11,124 bases of DNA, from positions 1 through 11,124 of the forward strand of contig JANQKO010000565.1 of NCBI GenBank assembly GCA_028281075.1, in the 5' to 3' direction. The notes below the pieces were generated by a model. The model made no database searches, was not told where the DNA came from, and saw only the letters and a list, made by a program, of their open reading frames with translations. This document shows, piece by piece, positions 1 through 8,491 of the stretch; position 1 is the first letter of the stretch; the number at the start of each line of letters is the position of its first letter. The translations under genes and the position numbers were made by a program. The stretch is from Alphaproteobacteria bacterium. Its GTDB lineage: Bacteria > Pseudomonadota > Alphaproteobacteria > GCA-2731375.

Positions 1-1
1 C

Positions 2-397
2 TCGATCAGCGGCGCCGTCGACCATGCCGCCGACCTGATCCGGGGCAACGGCTTCGACGGTGCCCGCCTGGTGATCGATGTCTCCGGCGACGGCCCGCAG
101 ATCGGCGGCCGGCCGCTGCCCGTCTCCCGGGCCGAGGCGCTGGCCGACGGCATCACCATCAACGCGCTGGTCATCAAGTCGCCCGGCGGCGGCTATCCCG
201 GCCCCGGCGGCATGCCGCTGGACGCCCACTACGACCGCGACGTGATCGGCGGCCAGGGCGCCTTCGTCATGGTCGCCGAGACGCGGGCGAACTTCGCCGA
301 GGCGATCCTGACCAAGATGATCGAGGAGATCGCCGACCAGCGTCCGACCGGCCTGCCGAAGACCGAACTCGCCGGCCGCCGCGCGCCGGCGGACTGA
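2..397 (+). CDS. DUF1194 domain protein (vWA-like), C-terminal part only
   Basis: This is the last 131 residues of a gene that begins before the window; the reading frame is open from base 2 to the TGA at 395-397. The core VIDVSGDGPQ, a run of about 25 residues, then the segment ADGITINALVIKSPGG and a C-terminal DVIGGQGAFVMVAE plus an FAEAI.TKM.EEIA helix follow the pattern I recall for the DUF1194 family. Those are secreted or periplasmic proteins of Alphaproteobacteria with a von Willebrand A-like fold and no established function. The DxSGDG stretch sits where the second part of a vWA fold is expected, but the classical MIDAS start would lie upstream, so metal binding cannot be judged. A GTG at 71 lies inside the conserved domain and is not the start. 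The next gene starts 76 bases downstream on the same strand. The family call rests on remembered motifs. Confidence 0.8.
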   Translation, partial: SISGAVDHAADLIRGNGFDGARLVIDVSGDGPQIGGRPLPVSRAEALADGITINALVIKSPGGGYPGPGGMPLDAHYDRDVIGGQGAFVMVAETRANFAEAILTKMIEEIADQRPTGLPKTELAGRRAPAD

Positions 398-473
398 CGG
401 CGGTGTGATCGGTCGTGTTTGGCAACCGCCGCCGGCGGGCCTAGGCTGGCGCGCAAACAGCGGAGGCACCGTC

Positions 474-1850
474 ATGCTCCGAACCATTCGCGCCGGCCTG
501 GCCGCGACCATCCTGCTGGCGACACCCGTCGTCGCCGCGACGGCCGAGGACGGCAAGCCGAAGGTTTCGCCGGAACAGGTCGAGACCCTGGTGCGGCAGG
601 TCTTCTCGCCGAACCGGGGCGAACGCGACCTGGCACTGGGCCTGCTGGTCCAGCGTGGCGAGAAAGACGTGGTGCCGGCACTGATCCAGGCGCTGCGCTT
701 CGTGCCCGACGACGGCACGCTCGGCCGCGCGCTCTCGGCGCTGACCGGCCAGTATCTCGACGGTGACTGGCACGCATGGATGCTGTGGCAGCAGGCGCAT
801 CCCGAGATCCGGCCGTTCGACGGTTTCGACGGTTTCAAGGCCGACCTGGTGGCGCGGATCGACCAGAACTTCCGACAGTTCCTTTGGCGCGGCGTCAAGC
901 ATGAGATCCGGCTGGAAGAGATCGCCTGGGGCGGCGTGGTCAAGGACGGCATCCCGGCGCTGGTCAACCCGGAGCTGATCAGGCCGGCCGAGGCCACCTA
1001 CATCACCGACGACGAGCTGGTCTTCGGCGTCGAGATCAACGGCGACGCCCGCGCCTACCCCTTACGCGTGCTCGACTGGCACGAAATGTTCAACGACGTC
1101 ATCGGCGGCGTGCCGGTGGCGCTCGCCTACTGCACGCTCTGCGGCTCGGGCATCCTGTTCGAGACGGTGGTGCCGGCGCGCAAGGAGCCGTTGATCTTCG
1201 GCTCGTCCGGCTTCCTCTACCGCTCGAACAAGCTGATGTACGACCGGGCCACCAATTCGTTGTGGAACCAGTTCACCGGCCGGCCGGTCGTCGGCGAGCT
1301 GACCGGTTCCGGCATCGAGCTGAAGATCCGCCCGGTCACGATCACGAGCTGGCGCGGCTGGCTGGCGCGACATCCGGACACCAAGGTACTGTCGCTCGAT
1401 ACCGGCTTCAACCGTGTCTACGAGCCCGGCCGGCCCTATGGCGCGTACTTCGCCAACCCCGACCTGATGTTCCCCGCCGTCGTCCTGGACCAGGCGCTGA
1501 AGCCCAAGGACTACGTCTTCGCGCTCCGCGTCGGTACGGCGGAAAAGGCCTGGAGGCTCACCGCCTTCGAGGGCGGCACGGTGCTGAACGACCGCGTCGG
1601 CGAGATCGACGTCGTCCTGATCGGCAATGCCGCCACCCGCACGGTGCGCGCCTACGACGCCGGCGGCCGCGATTTCGAGACCGCCGGCGACGGCAGCCTA
1701 CGCGATACCGGCGACGGCGGCATCTGGCGGATCGACGAGGAAGGCCTGATCGGCACGGACGGCACGCGGCTTGCGCGGCTCGGCGGCCACATCGCCTACT
1801 GGTTCGCCTGGACCGGCTACAAGCCGCACGCCCCGCTGGCCGACGGTTGA
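474..1850 (+). CDS. Exported DUF3179 domain protein with N-terminal HEAT-like segment
   Basis: The protein has 458 residues. I chose the ATG at 474 because GGAGG lies at 462-466, seven bases upstream, and because the protein then opens with a signal peptide: MLRTIR, a hydrophobic run, and a likely cut near residue 23 after AATA. A GTG at 405 would add 23 residues of non-signal character. Residues about 32-75 resemble a HEAT-type helical repeat (LALGLLVQRGEKDVVPALIQ). Residues 96-112 are rich in Trp. The DUF3179 domain runs from about 142 to the C-terminus, with RVLDWHEMFND at about 198-208, then YCTLCGSG containing Cys220 and Cys223, then the FGSSGFLYRSN and LWNQFTG motifs. DUF3179 proteins are extracytoplasmic and of unknown function; the CxxC is their hallmark and may bind metal or be redox-active. 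The gene converges on the NHL gene and has no obvious poly-U terminator. Confidence 0.88.
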   Translation: MLRTIRAGLAATILLATPVVAATAEDGKPKVSPEQVETLVRQVFSPNRGERDLALGLLVQRGEKDVVPALIQALRFVPDDGTLGRALSALTGQYLDGDWHAWMLWQQAHPEIRPFDGFDGFKADLVARIDQNFRQFLWRGVKHEIRLEEIAWGGVVKDGIPALVNPELIRPAEATYITDDELVFGVEINGDARAYPLRVLDWHEMFNDVIGGVPVALAYCTLCGSGILFETVVPARKEPLIFGSSGFLYRSNKLMYDRATNSLWNQFTGRPVVGELTGSGIELKIRPVTITSWRGWLARHPDTKVLSLDTGFNRVYEPGRPYGAYFANPDLMFPAVVLDQALKPKDYVFALRVGTAEKAWRLTAFEGGTVLNDRVGEIDVVLIGNAATRTVRAYDAGGRDFETAGDGSLRDTGDGGIWRIDEEGLIGTDGTRLARLGGHIAYWFAWTGYKPHAPLADG

Positions 1851-1875
1851 CGTCCGGCAACAAGGCAGCGGATGT

Positions 1876-1899
1876 CACCGCCAAGACACCAAGATCACC
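1876..1899 (+). repeat. Short degenerate tandem repeat in the convergent gap
   Basis: The 149 bases between the two convergent stop codons (1850 and 2000) contain no credible gene. At 1876-1899 the sequence repeats a CCAAGA(C/T) unit with a period of about nine bases (GCCAAGACACCAAGATCACC). It resembles short CACCAAGA-type repeats that I recall seeing scattered between genes in many bacterial genomes. Further on, the heptamer AAGGGGC occurs twice, at 1974-1980 and 1986-1992. I see no strong hairpin with a T-run, so termination of the two converging transcripts is unexplained. Confidence 0.4.
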
Positions 1900-1999
1900 C
1901 CGCCGGCACGGTGGCCAGATTGCCCGTCCCGTGGGGGCTTGGCGGTAAACCCGGTCTGAAGGCCCGACCCGAGAAGGGGCAATGTAAGGGGCTCGCTCC

Positions 2000-2842
2000 T
2001 CAGGGCAGTCGCGTCAGCTTGGTGATGCCGGGCGGGGACATTTCGGTCATGTAGAGATTGCCGTCGGCGTCGCCGGCGATGCCGTGCGCGCCGTTGAAGA
2101 CCGGCCGGCAGCGCCCGACCAGCGCGCCGTCGGGCGCGAACATGGACAGCCGGGGGATCTGGTCGGTCACGTAGACGAAGCCGTCGGCGTCCTCGAAGAT
2201 ATCCATCGGATGATAGAGATCCGGCCATTCGTCCAGGTAGGCGCCGTCACGGTCGAACACCTGCACCCGGTCGTTCTCGCGGTCCAGCACCAGCACGCGG
2301 TTCCGCCGGTCGACCCAGACCGCGTGCGGCGTGGTGAACTCGCCCGGTCCCGTTCCCGGCCGGCCCCAACTCCGCAGGTGCCGGCCGTCGGCCGAAAACC
2401 GGTGCACGCAGGAATTGCCGTAGCCGTCGGAGACATAGATCTCGCCGTCCGGCGCCACGGCGACGCCGGTCGGATGGTTGAACGGCGCCTGAAACACCGC
2501 CACGTGCCGCTCGCCCAGCGCCGACCGCAGCCCGCCCTCGCCGTCGAACACCAGCACCTGGTGCGCGTCCCGGTCGACGATCAGTATCCGCCCGTCCGCG
2601 GCCATGTGCAGGCCGTGCGGATCGGCGATCCGTCCCTGGCCCCAGGTCCCCACGAACCGCCCGTCGGCCTCGAACACCAGCACCGGCGGATCGAGCCGCC
2701 GAACCGCGTGCACCCGGCCCTGGCCATCGACACCGATGGCCGACAGCAGTTCCAGCGACAGGCCGGACGGCGGCGCGCCCCAGCGCCGGTTCACGGCATA
2801 GCGGTGCGCGCCGAGCGTGACGCTGAGATCGGGATCGAGCAT
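2000..2842 (-). CDS. NHL six-bladed beta-propeller protein, peptidyl-hydroxyglycine amidating lyase (PAL)-like
   Basis: This 280-residue protein is built of about six NHL repeats of roughly 40-45 residues, each ending in the form P.G(V/I)A...DG.(I/V)YV(T/S)D....V.(V/R)F. It matches the catalytic PAL domain of peptide-amidating enzymes more closely than a generic NHL protein. DGYGNS carries Tyr141, where PAL has its catalytic DGYCNSR tyrosine. His76 (DPHGL), His173 (TPHAV) and His253 (GAHGI) match the three zinc histidines. Arg192 in DRENDR and Arg48 or Arg49 match the PAL arginines. PAL cleaves alpha-hydroxyglycine to an amide and glyoxylate; the bacterial substrate is unknown, and no monooxygenase partner is visible. 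No signal peptide is seen, so it is probably cytoplasmic. The ATG at 2842 is the first usable start because an in-frame stop lies 12 bases upstream; GAGG lies nearby. recQ ends 82 bases upstream. Family assignment is strong; activity is inferred. Confidence 0.82.
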   Translation of the reverse strand: MLDPDLSVTLGAHRYAVNRRWGAPPSGLSLELLSAIGVDGQGRVHAVRRLDPPVLVFEADGRFVGTWGQGRIADPHGLHMAADGRILIVDRDAHQVLVFDGEGGLRSALGERHVAVFQAPFNHPTGVAVAPDGEIYVSDGYGNSCVHRFSADGRHLRSWGRPGTGPGEFTTPHAVWVDRRNRVLVLDRENDRVQVFDRDGAYLDEWPDLYHPMDIFEDADGFVYVTDQIPRLSMFAPDGALVGRCRPVFNGAHGIAGDADGNLYMTEMSPPGITKLTRLP

Positions 2843-2924
2843 GTGGCGGCCTCATGGTCTGCCGGGCCGGCGGCGCGCCGTCGGTGATCCGCATCATGAC
2901 CGATCCCGAGACCGATGTCCCGCC

Positions 2925-4754
<1,830 letters not shown>

Positions 4755-4784
4755 GCCGTTCGACCCCCGGATACCGGCCTGGAA

Positions 4785-5717
4785 CTATTCGGCGGCGTAG
4801 CGCGGTCCTTCCAGCTTGAGCCGCTGGCGCGGAATCCGCCGGACATGGCCGCCGGTAACGCCGTCCGGGATGGCGGCGGCCATGTCGGCCGCCTCCAGGA
4901 ACAGGTCCAGGTCGATGCCGGTATCGACGCCCATGCGATGGAACAGGTAGATCAGGTCCTCGGTGGCGACATTGCCGGTGGCGCCCGGCGCGAACGGACA
5001 GCCGCCTAGGCCCGCGGCCGAGCCGTCGAACACGGTAAGGCCCGCCTCGTGGCCCGCCAGCACGTTCGAGACGGCAAAGCCCAGCGTGTCGTGGCCGTGG
5101 AAGCCCCAGGTGATCCCGTCGCCGAACTGGGCGATGCACTGCCGGGCAAGACCGCCGACATGACCCGGCATGGCGAAGCCGGTGGTGTCGCTCAGCACCA
5201 GCTCGACATCCTCGCGGATCGCCAGGATGCGCTCGATGTTGCGCAGCACGCTGGCCTCGGGCGTGCGGCCCTCGAACGGGCAGTCGAACGACGTCGCGAG
5301 GCCGATGCGGAGCCGCAGCCGGCCGTCGGGATCGACCTCGCGGCAGAGCAGGCCGAGATCGTCGATCGATTGCTGCACCGGCCGGCGCACGTTGCTCTGA
5401 TTATGGGATTCCGACATGGAGACGACGTAGATGATCTCGGTCATCCCGGCCGCGACCGCGTCGCGCGCGCCGCGCGTGTTCGGCACCAGCACCATGGGCC
5501 GGGCGTCCCCCAGCGGACCCAGGCCGGCGATCACGTCGCGGATGTCCTGCATCTGCGGGATCGCCTTGGGGCTGACGAACGAACCCATCTCGAACCGGCG
5601 CACGCCGGCGCGCAGCAGGGCCCGGATGAACGCCACCTTGTCCTCGGTCGGCACCCGGGTCGGGACCGATTGCAGGCCGTCCCGCGGCCCCACTTCGACG
5701 ATCTGCACGGCGCTCAT
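4785..5717 (-). CDS. Hydroxymethylglutaryl-CoA lyase family protein
   Basis: This 310-residue TIM-barrel enzyme of the HMGL-like family is expected to split 3-hydroxy-3-methylglutaryl-CoA, or a related 3-hydroxyacyl-CoA, into acetyl-CoA and an oxo acid. GPRDGLQ at 10-16 holds Arg12 and metal ligand Asp13. FEMGSFVSPK holds Glu43. LSDTTG (175-180), FHGHD with His207 and His209, and GLGGCPFAPGATGN with catalytic Cys240 and Asn249 complete the active site. The ATG at 5717 is preceded by AAGGAG (5725-5730 on the + strand) at seven bases; an upstream ATG at 5765 would add 16 residues without a better site. Oddities: the usual GLQNE reads GLQSVPTR, and the signature SVAGLGGCP reads SAAGLGGCP. A candidate -10 TATCAT (5756-5761) and a poor -35 (5778-5783) precede it. 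It may be a paralogue with another acyl-CoA substrate, because no leucine or mevalonate pathway genes adjoin it. Confidence 0.88.
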   Translation of the reverse strand: MSAVQIVEVGPRDGLQSVPTRVPTEDKVAFIRALLRAGVRRFEMGSFVSPKAIPQMQDIRDVIAGLGPLGDARPMVLVPNTRGARDAVAAGMTEIIYVVSMSESHNQSNVRRPVQQSIDDLGLLCREVDPDGRLRLRIGLATSFDCPFEGRTPEASVLRNIERILAIREDVELVLSDTTGFAMPGHVGGLARQCIAQFGDGITWGFHGHDTLGFAVSNVLAGHEAGLTVFDGSAAGLGGCPFAPGATGNVATEDLIYLFHRMGVDTGIDLDLFLEAADMAAAIPDGVTGGHVRRIPRQRLKLEGPRYAAE

Positions 5718-5806
5718 GCCGCCACTCCTTCCATCTCTCGCTCCGGCGCGCGGCCATGATAGCATGCCCGCGCCGCCGGAAAATCCGCCAGGGGAACCTT
5801 ATTCGC

Positions 5807-7147
5807 ATGCCAGCCACCATCCTCGACCTTGCCGCCGATCTCGCGGCCGGCCGCGTCACCAGCCGGGCACTGACCGAGCGGGCGCTCGCCCGCATCGACG
5901 ATCCGTCGGGCGAGGGCGAGCGCGCCTTCCTGCATGTCGACCGCGCGGCGGCGTTGGCCATGGCGGATGCCAGCGACCGGCTGCGGGCGCACGGGATCGC
6001 GCCGTCGCCGCTGGCCGGCCTGCCGGTCTCGGTCAAGGACCTGTTCGATGTCGCCGGCCAGGTCACCACGGCCGGCTCGGTGGTCCTGGAAGACGCCGCG
6101 CCGGCGACGTCCGACGCGCCCGTGGTGGCGCGCGTCCGGGCCGCCGGGGCCGTGCTGATCGGCCGCACCAACATGACCGAATTCGCCTATTCCGGCATCG
6201 GCGCCAACCCGCATTACGGCACGCCCGGCAACCCGCGCGACCGCGCCCGCGTGCCGGGCGGCTCGTCCTCCGGCGCGGCGGTCTCGGTCGCCGACGGCAT
6301 GGCCGTCGCGGCGCTGGGCACCGATACCGGCGGCTCGGTGCGCATCCCCTCGGCCTTCTGCGGCATCACCGGCTTCAAGCCGACGCAAGTGCGCGTGCCG
6401 CTCGACGGCGCGACGCCACTGTCCTTCTCGCTCGACAGCATCGGCCCGCTGGCCGCCAGCGTCGCCTGCTGCGCGATCCTGGACGCCGTGCTGGCCGGCG
6501 AGCCGATCCGCCCGCCCGGCGACCTGCCGCTCGCGGGCCTGCGGTTCGCCGTGCCGCGGCAATATGTCCTGGACGACCTGGACGACGCCGTCGCCACCGC
6601 CTTCGAGGCGACCCTGTCGCGGCTGTCGGCCGCCGGCGCTGGGATCACCGACATTCCCTTCGCCGAACTGCACGAGATTCCGCGGCTCGGCGCCAGCGGC
6701 GGCTTCCCGGCCGCCGAGGCCTATGCCTGGCATCGCGACCTGCTCGACCGCGCCGGCGACCGCTACGATCCGCGCGTCGGCGGCCGCATCCGCCGCGGCG
6801 CCGGGATCAGCGCCGCCGACTATATCGATCTGGTGAACGGGCGCGCCGACCTGATCGCCCGCGCCGACGCGATCACGGCCCCCTTCGACGCGCTGCTGCT
6901 GCCGACGGTGGCGATCCTGGCCCCGCGCCTGGCCGACCTCGCGGCCGACGACGACTATTTCCGCCTCAACATGCTGAGCCTGCGCAACTGCACCGTCGGC
7001 AACTTCCTCGATCGCTGCGCCGCCTCGCTGCCCTGCCAGGCACCGGGCGACCTGCCCGTGGGCCTGATGATCATGGGCGCGCGCGGCGCCGACCATCGGC
7101 TGCTGTCGATCGCCGCGGCCGTCGAGGCCGCGCTACAGAACCAATAA
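5807..7147 (+). CDS. Amidase signature family hydrolase
   Basis: This cytoplasmic 446-residue enzyme of the amidase signature family hydrolyses a C-N amide bond. The Ser-cisSer-Lys triad is intact: Lys77 in LPVSVKDLFD, cis-Ser153 in PGGSSSG, and nucleophile Ser177 in GTDTGGSVR, with 24 residues between the serines as in malonamidase E2 and GatA. The context FCGITGFKPT and the C-terminal LPVGLMIMG are also typical. I chose the ATG at 5807 because AGGGGAA lies at 5790-5796 and the protein then begins at the usual first helix; the ATG at 5756 would add 17 Arg-rich residues. It is unlikely to be GatA of the tRNA amidotransferase, since it is shorter and no gatB or gatC is adjacent. The deacylase gene follows after 23 bases, so the two probably form an operon acting on related N-acyl or amide compounds. 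It diverges from the lyase gene, with about 90 bases between starts. The substrate cannot be read from the sequence. Confidence 0.92.
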   Translation: MPATILDLAADLAAGRVTSRALTERALARIDDPSGEGERAFLHVDRAAALAMADASDRLRAHGIAPSPLAGLPVSVKDLFDVAGQVTTAGSVVLEDAAPATSDAPVVARVRAAGAVLIGRTNMTEFAYSGIGANPHYGTPGNPRDRARVPGGSSSGAAVSVADGMAVAALGTDTGGSVRIPSAFCGITGFKPTQVRVPLDGATPLSFSLDSIGPLAASVACCAILDAVLAGEPIRPPGDLPLAGLRFAVPRQYVLDDLDDAVATAFEATLSRLSAAGAGITDIPFAELHEIPRLGASGGFPAAEAYAWHRDLLDRAGDRYDPRVGGRIRRGAGISAADYIDLVNGRADLIARADAITAPFDALLLPTVAILAPRLADLAADDDYFRLNMLSLRNCTVGNFLDRCAASLPCQAPGDLPVGLMIMGARGADHRLLSIAAAVEAALQNQ

Positions 7148-7170
7148 TCCGTCAGAAGTGGGGAACAAGA

Positions 7171-8193
7171 ATGACAACGACACGGACGCGGCTCTGGACC
7201 GAGCTCGACTTCGAGGCCGACGGCAAGCAGATCGGCTATCTGCAGATGCCCTATTCGGTGACGCGCTCGGCCTACGGCAACATCTCGATCCCGCTGGTGG
7301 TCATCCGCAACGGCGAGGGACCGACCGTGCTGCTGATGTCGGGCAACCACGGCGACGAGTACGAGGGCCAGGTCACGCTCTGCCGGCTGATCCGCGAGCT
7401 GCGGCCGGAAGACATATCGGGCCGGGTCATCGTCATGCCGGCGGCGAACTTTCCCGCCGCCATGGCCGGCGCCCGCGTCTCGCCGCTGGACGGCGGCAAC
7501 CTGAACCGGTCGTTCCCGGGCGATCCCGACGGCGGGCCGACGCTGGAGATCGCGCACTATATCGACACCGTGCTGGCACCGATGTGCGACGGCTGGGTCG
7601 ACCTGCATTCCGGCGGCTCGTCGCTGGACTACGTGCCCATGGCCATGTGCTACCTGACCGAGGACGACGACTACAACGCGCGGGCGCGCGCGGCCCTGAT
7701 GGCCTTCGGCGCGCCGATCAGTGTGATCTGGGACTATTTCGACGACAAGCGGCTGGCCCGCAGCACGGCGCAGGCGCATGACGTGATCTATATCGGCACC
7801 GAGGCCGGCGGCGGCGGCCGCGTCAACCCGGCCGGCGTCCAATTGACCCGCAACGGCGCGGTCCGGGCGCTCGACTATTTCGGCGTGCTGACGAACCGCG
7901 ACCGCTTCCCGGATGTCGGCCCGCCGGAAGATATCCGCCTGGTCGAGATCGCCACCCGCGACTACTTCGTCTACGCGCCGGCGGCCGGCCTGTTCGAGCC
8001 CTTCCACGCGCTCGGCGCGCAGGTCGAGGCCGGCGCCGCCGCCGGCTGCATCCACTTCGTCGACGATCCGGGGCGCGAGCCGGTCACCGTCAACTTCAAG
8101 ACCGGCGGCGTGCTGATCTGCAAGCGCCACTTCGCCCGGGTCGAGCGCGGCGACTGCGTTGGGCATCTGGTGACCGATATCGACGGCGGCTGA
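7171..8193 (+). CDS. Succinylglutamate desuccinylase/aspartoacylase family zinc deacylase, DoeB-like
   Basis: This 340-residue M14-type zinc amidohydrolase removes an N-acyl group from an amino acid or amine. Zinc ligands are His60 and Glu63 in GNHGDEYEG and His146 in DLHSGG. The substrate arginine is in GGNLNRSFPG (Arg113). Glu211 in GTEAGGGG is the expected general base. A C-terminal beta domain (about 255-340) follows. The N-terminal pattern DF.ADGKQ.GYL..PYS...AYGNI.IP..VIRNG.GPT matches what I recall of DoeB, the N-acetyl-L-2,4-diaminobutyrate deacetylase of ectoine breakdown, better than AstE or aspartoacylase. However, the ectoine hydrolase DoeA is not here; the partner is an amidase. 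The start at 7171 has GGGGAA five bases upstream (7160-7165). A hairpin lies 44 bases past the stop but has no T-run on this strand. Confidence 0.87.
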   Translation: MTTTRTRLWTELDFEADGKQIGYLQMPYSVTRSAYGNISIPLVVIRNGEGPTVLLMSGNHGDEYEGQVTLCRLIRELRPEDISGRVIVMPAANFPAAMAGARVSPLDGGNLNRSFPGDPDGGPTLEIAHYIDTVLAPMCDGWVDLHSGGSSLDYVPMAMCYLTEDDDYNARARAALMAFGAPISVIWDYFDDKRLARSTAQAHDVIYIGTEAGGGGRVNPAGVQLTRNGAVRALDYFGVLTNRDRFPDVGPPEDIRLVEIATRDYFVYAPAAGLFEPFHALGAQVEAGAAAGCIHFVDDPGREPVTVNFKTGGVLICKRHFARVERGDCVGHLVTDIDGG

Positions 8194-8230
8194 CGGTGGC
8201 CGGGCCGGCCGCGCGGCATCGAAACGGCGG

Positions 8231-8258
8231 AAAAAACGCCGCGCCCGGGGGCGCGGCG
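8231..8258 (-). terminator. Intrinsic terminator for the small minus-strand unit
   Basis: A perfect 10-bp inverted repeat (8237-8246 with 8249-8258, about 95% G+C) is followed on the - strand by six Ts (8231-8236). This is a textbook Rho-independent terminator for transcription coming from the right. It lies about 70 bases after the stop codon of the 32-codon ORF and closes that unit. On the + strand the hairpin has no following T-run, so it is at best a weak end for the amidase-deacylase operon. Confidence 0.85.
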
Positions 8259-8267
8259 TCGGAGCTG

Positions 8268-8327
8268 TTCACGTCAGGTGAAGCCACGGCCGTTCTTGGC
8301 GGCCGACGGCCGGCAGTGAGTGCTGCC
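8268..8327 (-). other. Three consecutive small hairpins between the small ORF and its terminator
   Basis: Three inverted repeats lie in a row. First is GGCAG-N6-CTGCC at 8312-8327, directly against the stop codon. Next is CGGCCG-N7-CGGCCG at 8287-8305. Last is TTCAC-N5-GTGAA at 8268-8282. With the terminator they give four stem-loops in under 100 bases, which is more structure than a plain 3' UTR needs. Short GC-rich repeats do arise by chance in DNA of this composition, so the whole set needs a covariation test. Confidence 0.4.
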
Positions 8328-8426
8328 CTATGCAATCCCCGTTCGAGAAGGCGTCGTCCATGCCATGGCGTTTGATCCGCCACCGAACGCGGGCGCAGTA
8401 CTCACCGTCACCGAAACGTCAGACAT
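8328..8426 (-). CDS. Small ORF of 32 codons, Ser/Thr-rich, function unknown
   Basis: The ORF begins at ATG 8424-8426 and ends at TAG 8328-8330. The peptide starts MSDVSVTVSTAP, has three glycines at 15-17 and a single Trp23, and ends SRTGIA. It holds ten Ser or Thr, no Cys or Lys, and no net charge. It has no membrane segment or signal peptide, and I recognise no family. Support for translation is an exceptionally strong Shine-Dalgarno seven bases upstream, plus its own candidate promoter and terminator. Against it, 13 of 32 codons end in A or T, far more than in neighbouring genes, so the region may instead be a regulatory RNA in which the ORF is incidental or dual-purpose. It lies 92 bases after the DUF35 gene on the same strand and converges on the deacylase gene. 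It could be a RiPP precursor, a leader peptide or a small regulatory protein; nothing visible decides. Confidence 0.5.
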   Translation of the reverse strand: MSDVSVTVSTAPAFGGGSNAMAWTTPSRTGIA

Positions 8427-8443
8427 TGGATCACCTCCTTTCT
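8427..8443 (-). promoter_or_regulatory. Extended Shine-Dalgarno, complementary to the whole 16S 3' tail
   Basis: On the - strand the 17 bases AGAAAGGAGGTGATCCA lead straight into the ATG of the small ORF. The core AGGAGG (8434-8439 on the + strand) is seven bases from the start codon, an ideal distance. The + strand reading TGGATCACCTCCTTTCT equals the 3' end of alphaproteobacterial 16S rRNA as I remember it, so pairing could extend over the full tail. No other start in this window has a comparable site. Confidence 0.8.
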
Positions 8444-8462
8444 GCTGTTGCACCGATGCGGA

Positions 8463-8491
8463 AAGACTGCATCTAGCCGCCGTATTGTCAA
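8463..8491 (-). promoter_or_regulatory. Candidate sigma-70 promoter of the small unit
   Basis: A perfect -35 TTGACA (8486-8491 on the + strand) is followed after 17 bases by AGTCTT (8463-8468), a poor -10. Transcription would start near 8456, about 30 bases before the ATG. The area is visibly richer in A+T than its surroundings. The weak -10 suggests either dependence on an activator or a -10 that is shifted by a base or two. Confidence 0.5.

Noticed and set aside
5756..5806. N-terminal extension of the amidase from the ATG at 5756
   Set aside because: It would add a basic stretch with no family counterpart; AGGGGAA before 5807 and the normal family N-terminus favour 5807.
5431..7170. Open + frame extending far upstream of the deacylase in its own frame
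   Set aside because: The upstream part is the wrong frame of the amidase and antisense to the lyase, is Arg/Pro-rich and shows no domain. The deacylase has its own start and ribosome site at 7171.
5714..8166. Two long - strand open frames opposite the amidase and deacylase
   Set aside because: They are antisense shadows of genes with intact catalytic motifs; their Ala/Arg/Gly-rich, low-complexity composition indicates no real protein.
8237..8258. Terminator of the amidase-deacylase operon
   Set aside because: The T-run lies only on the - strand side; reading from the + strand the hairpin is followed by mixed sequence.
8427..8443. Truncated 16S rRNA gene end on the + strand
   Set aside because: The match is limited to the 17-base tail; the sequence upstream is the small ORF, not helix 45 or any other 16S segment.
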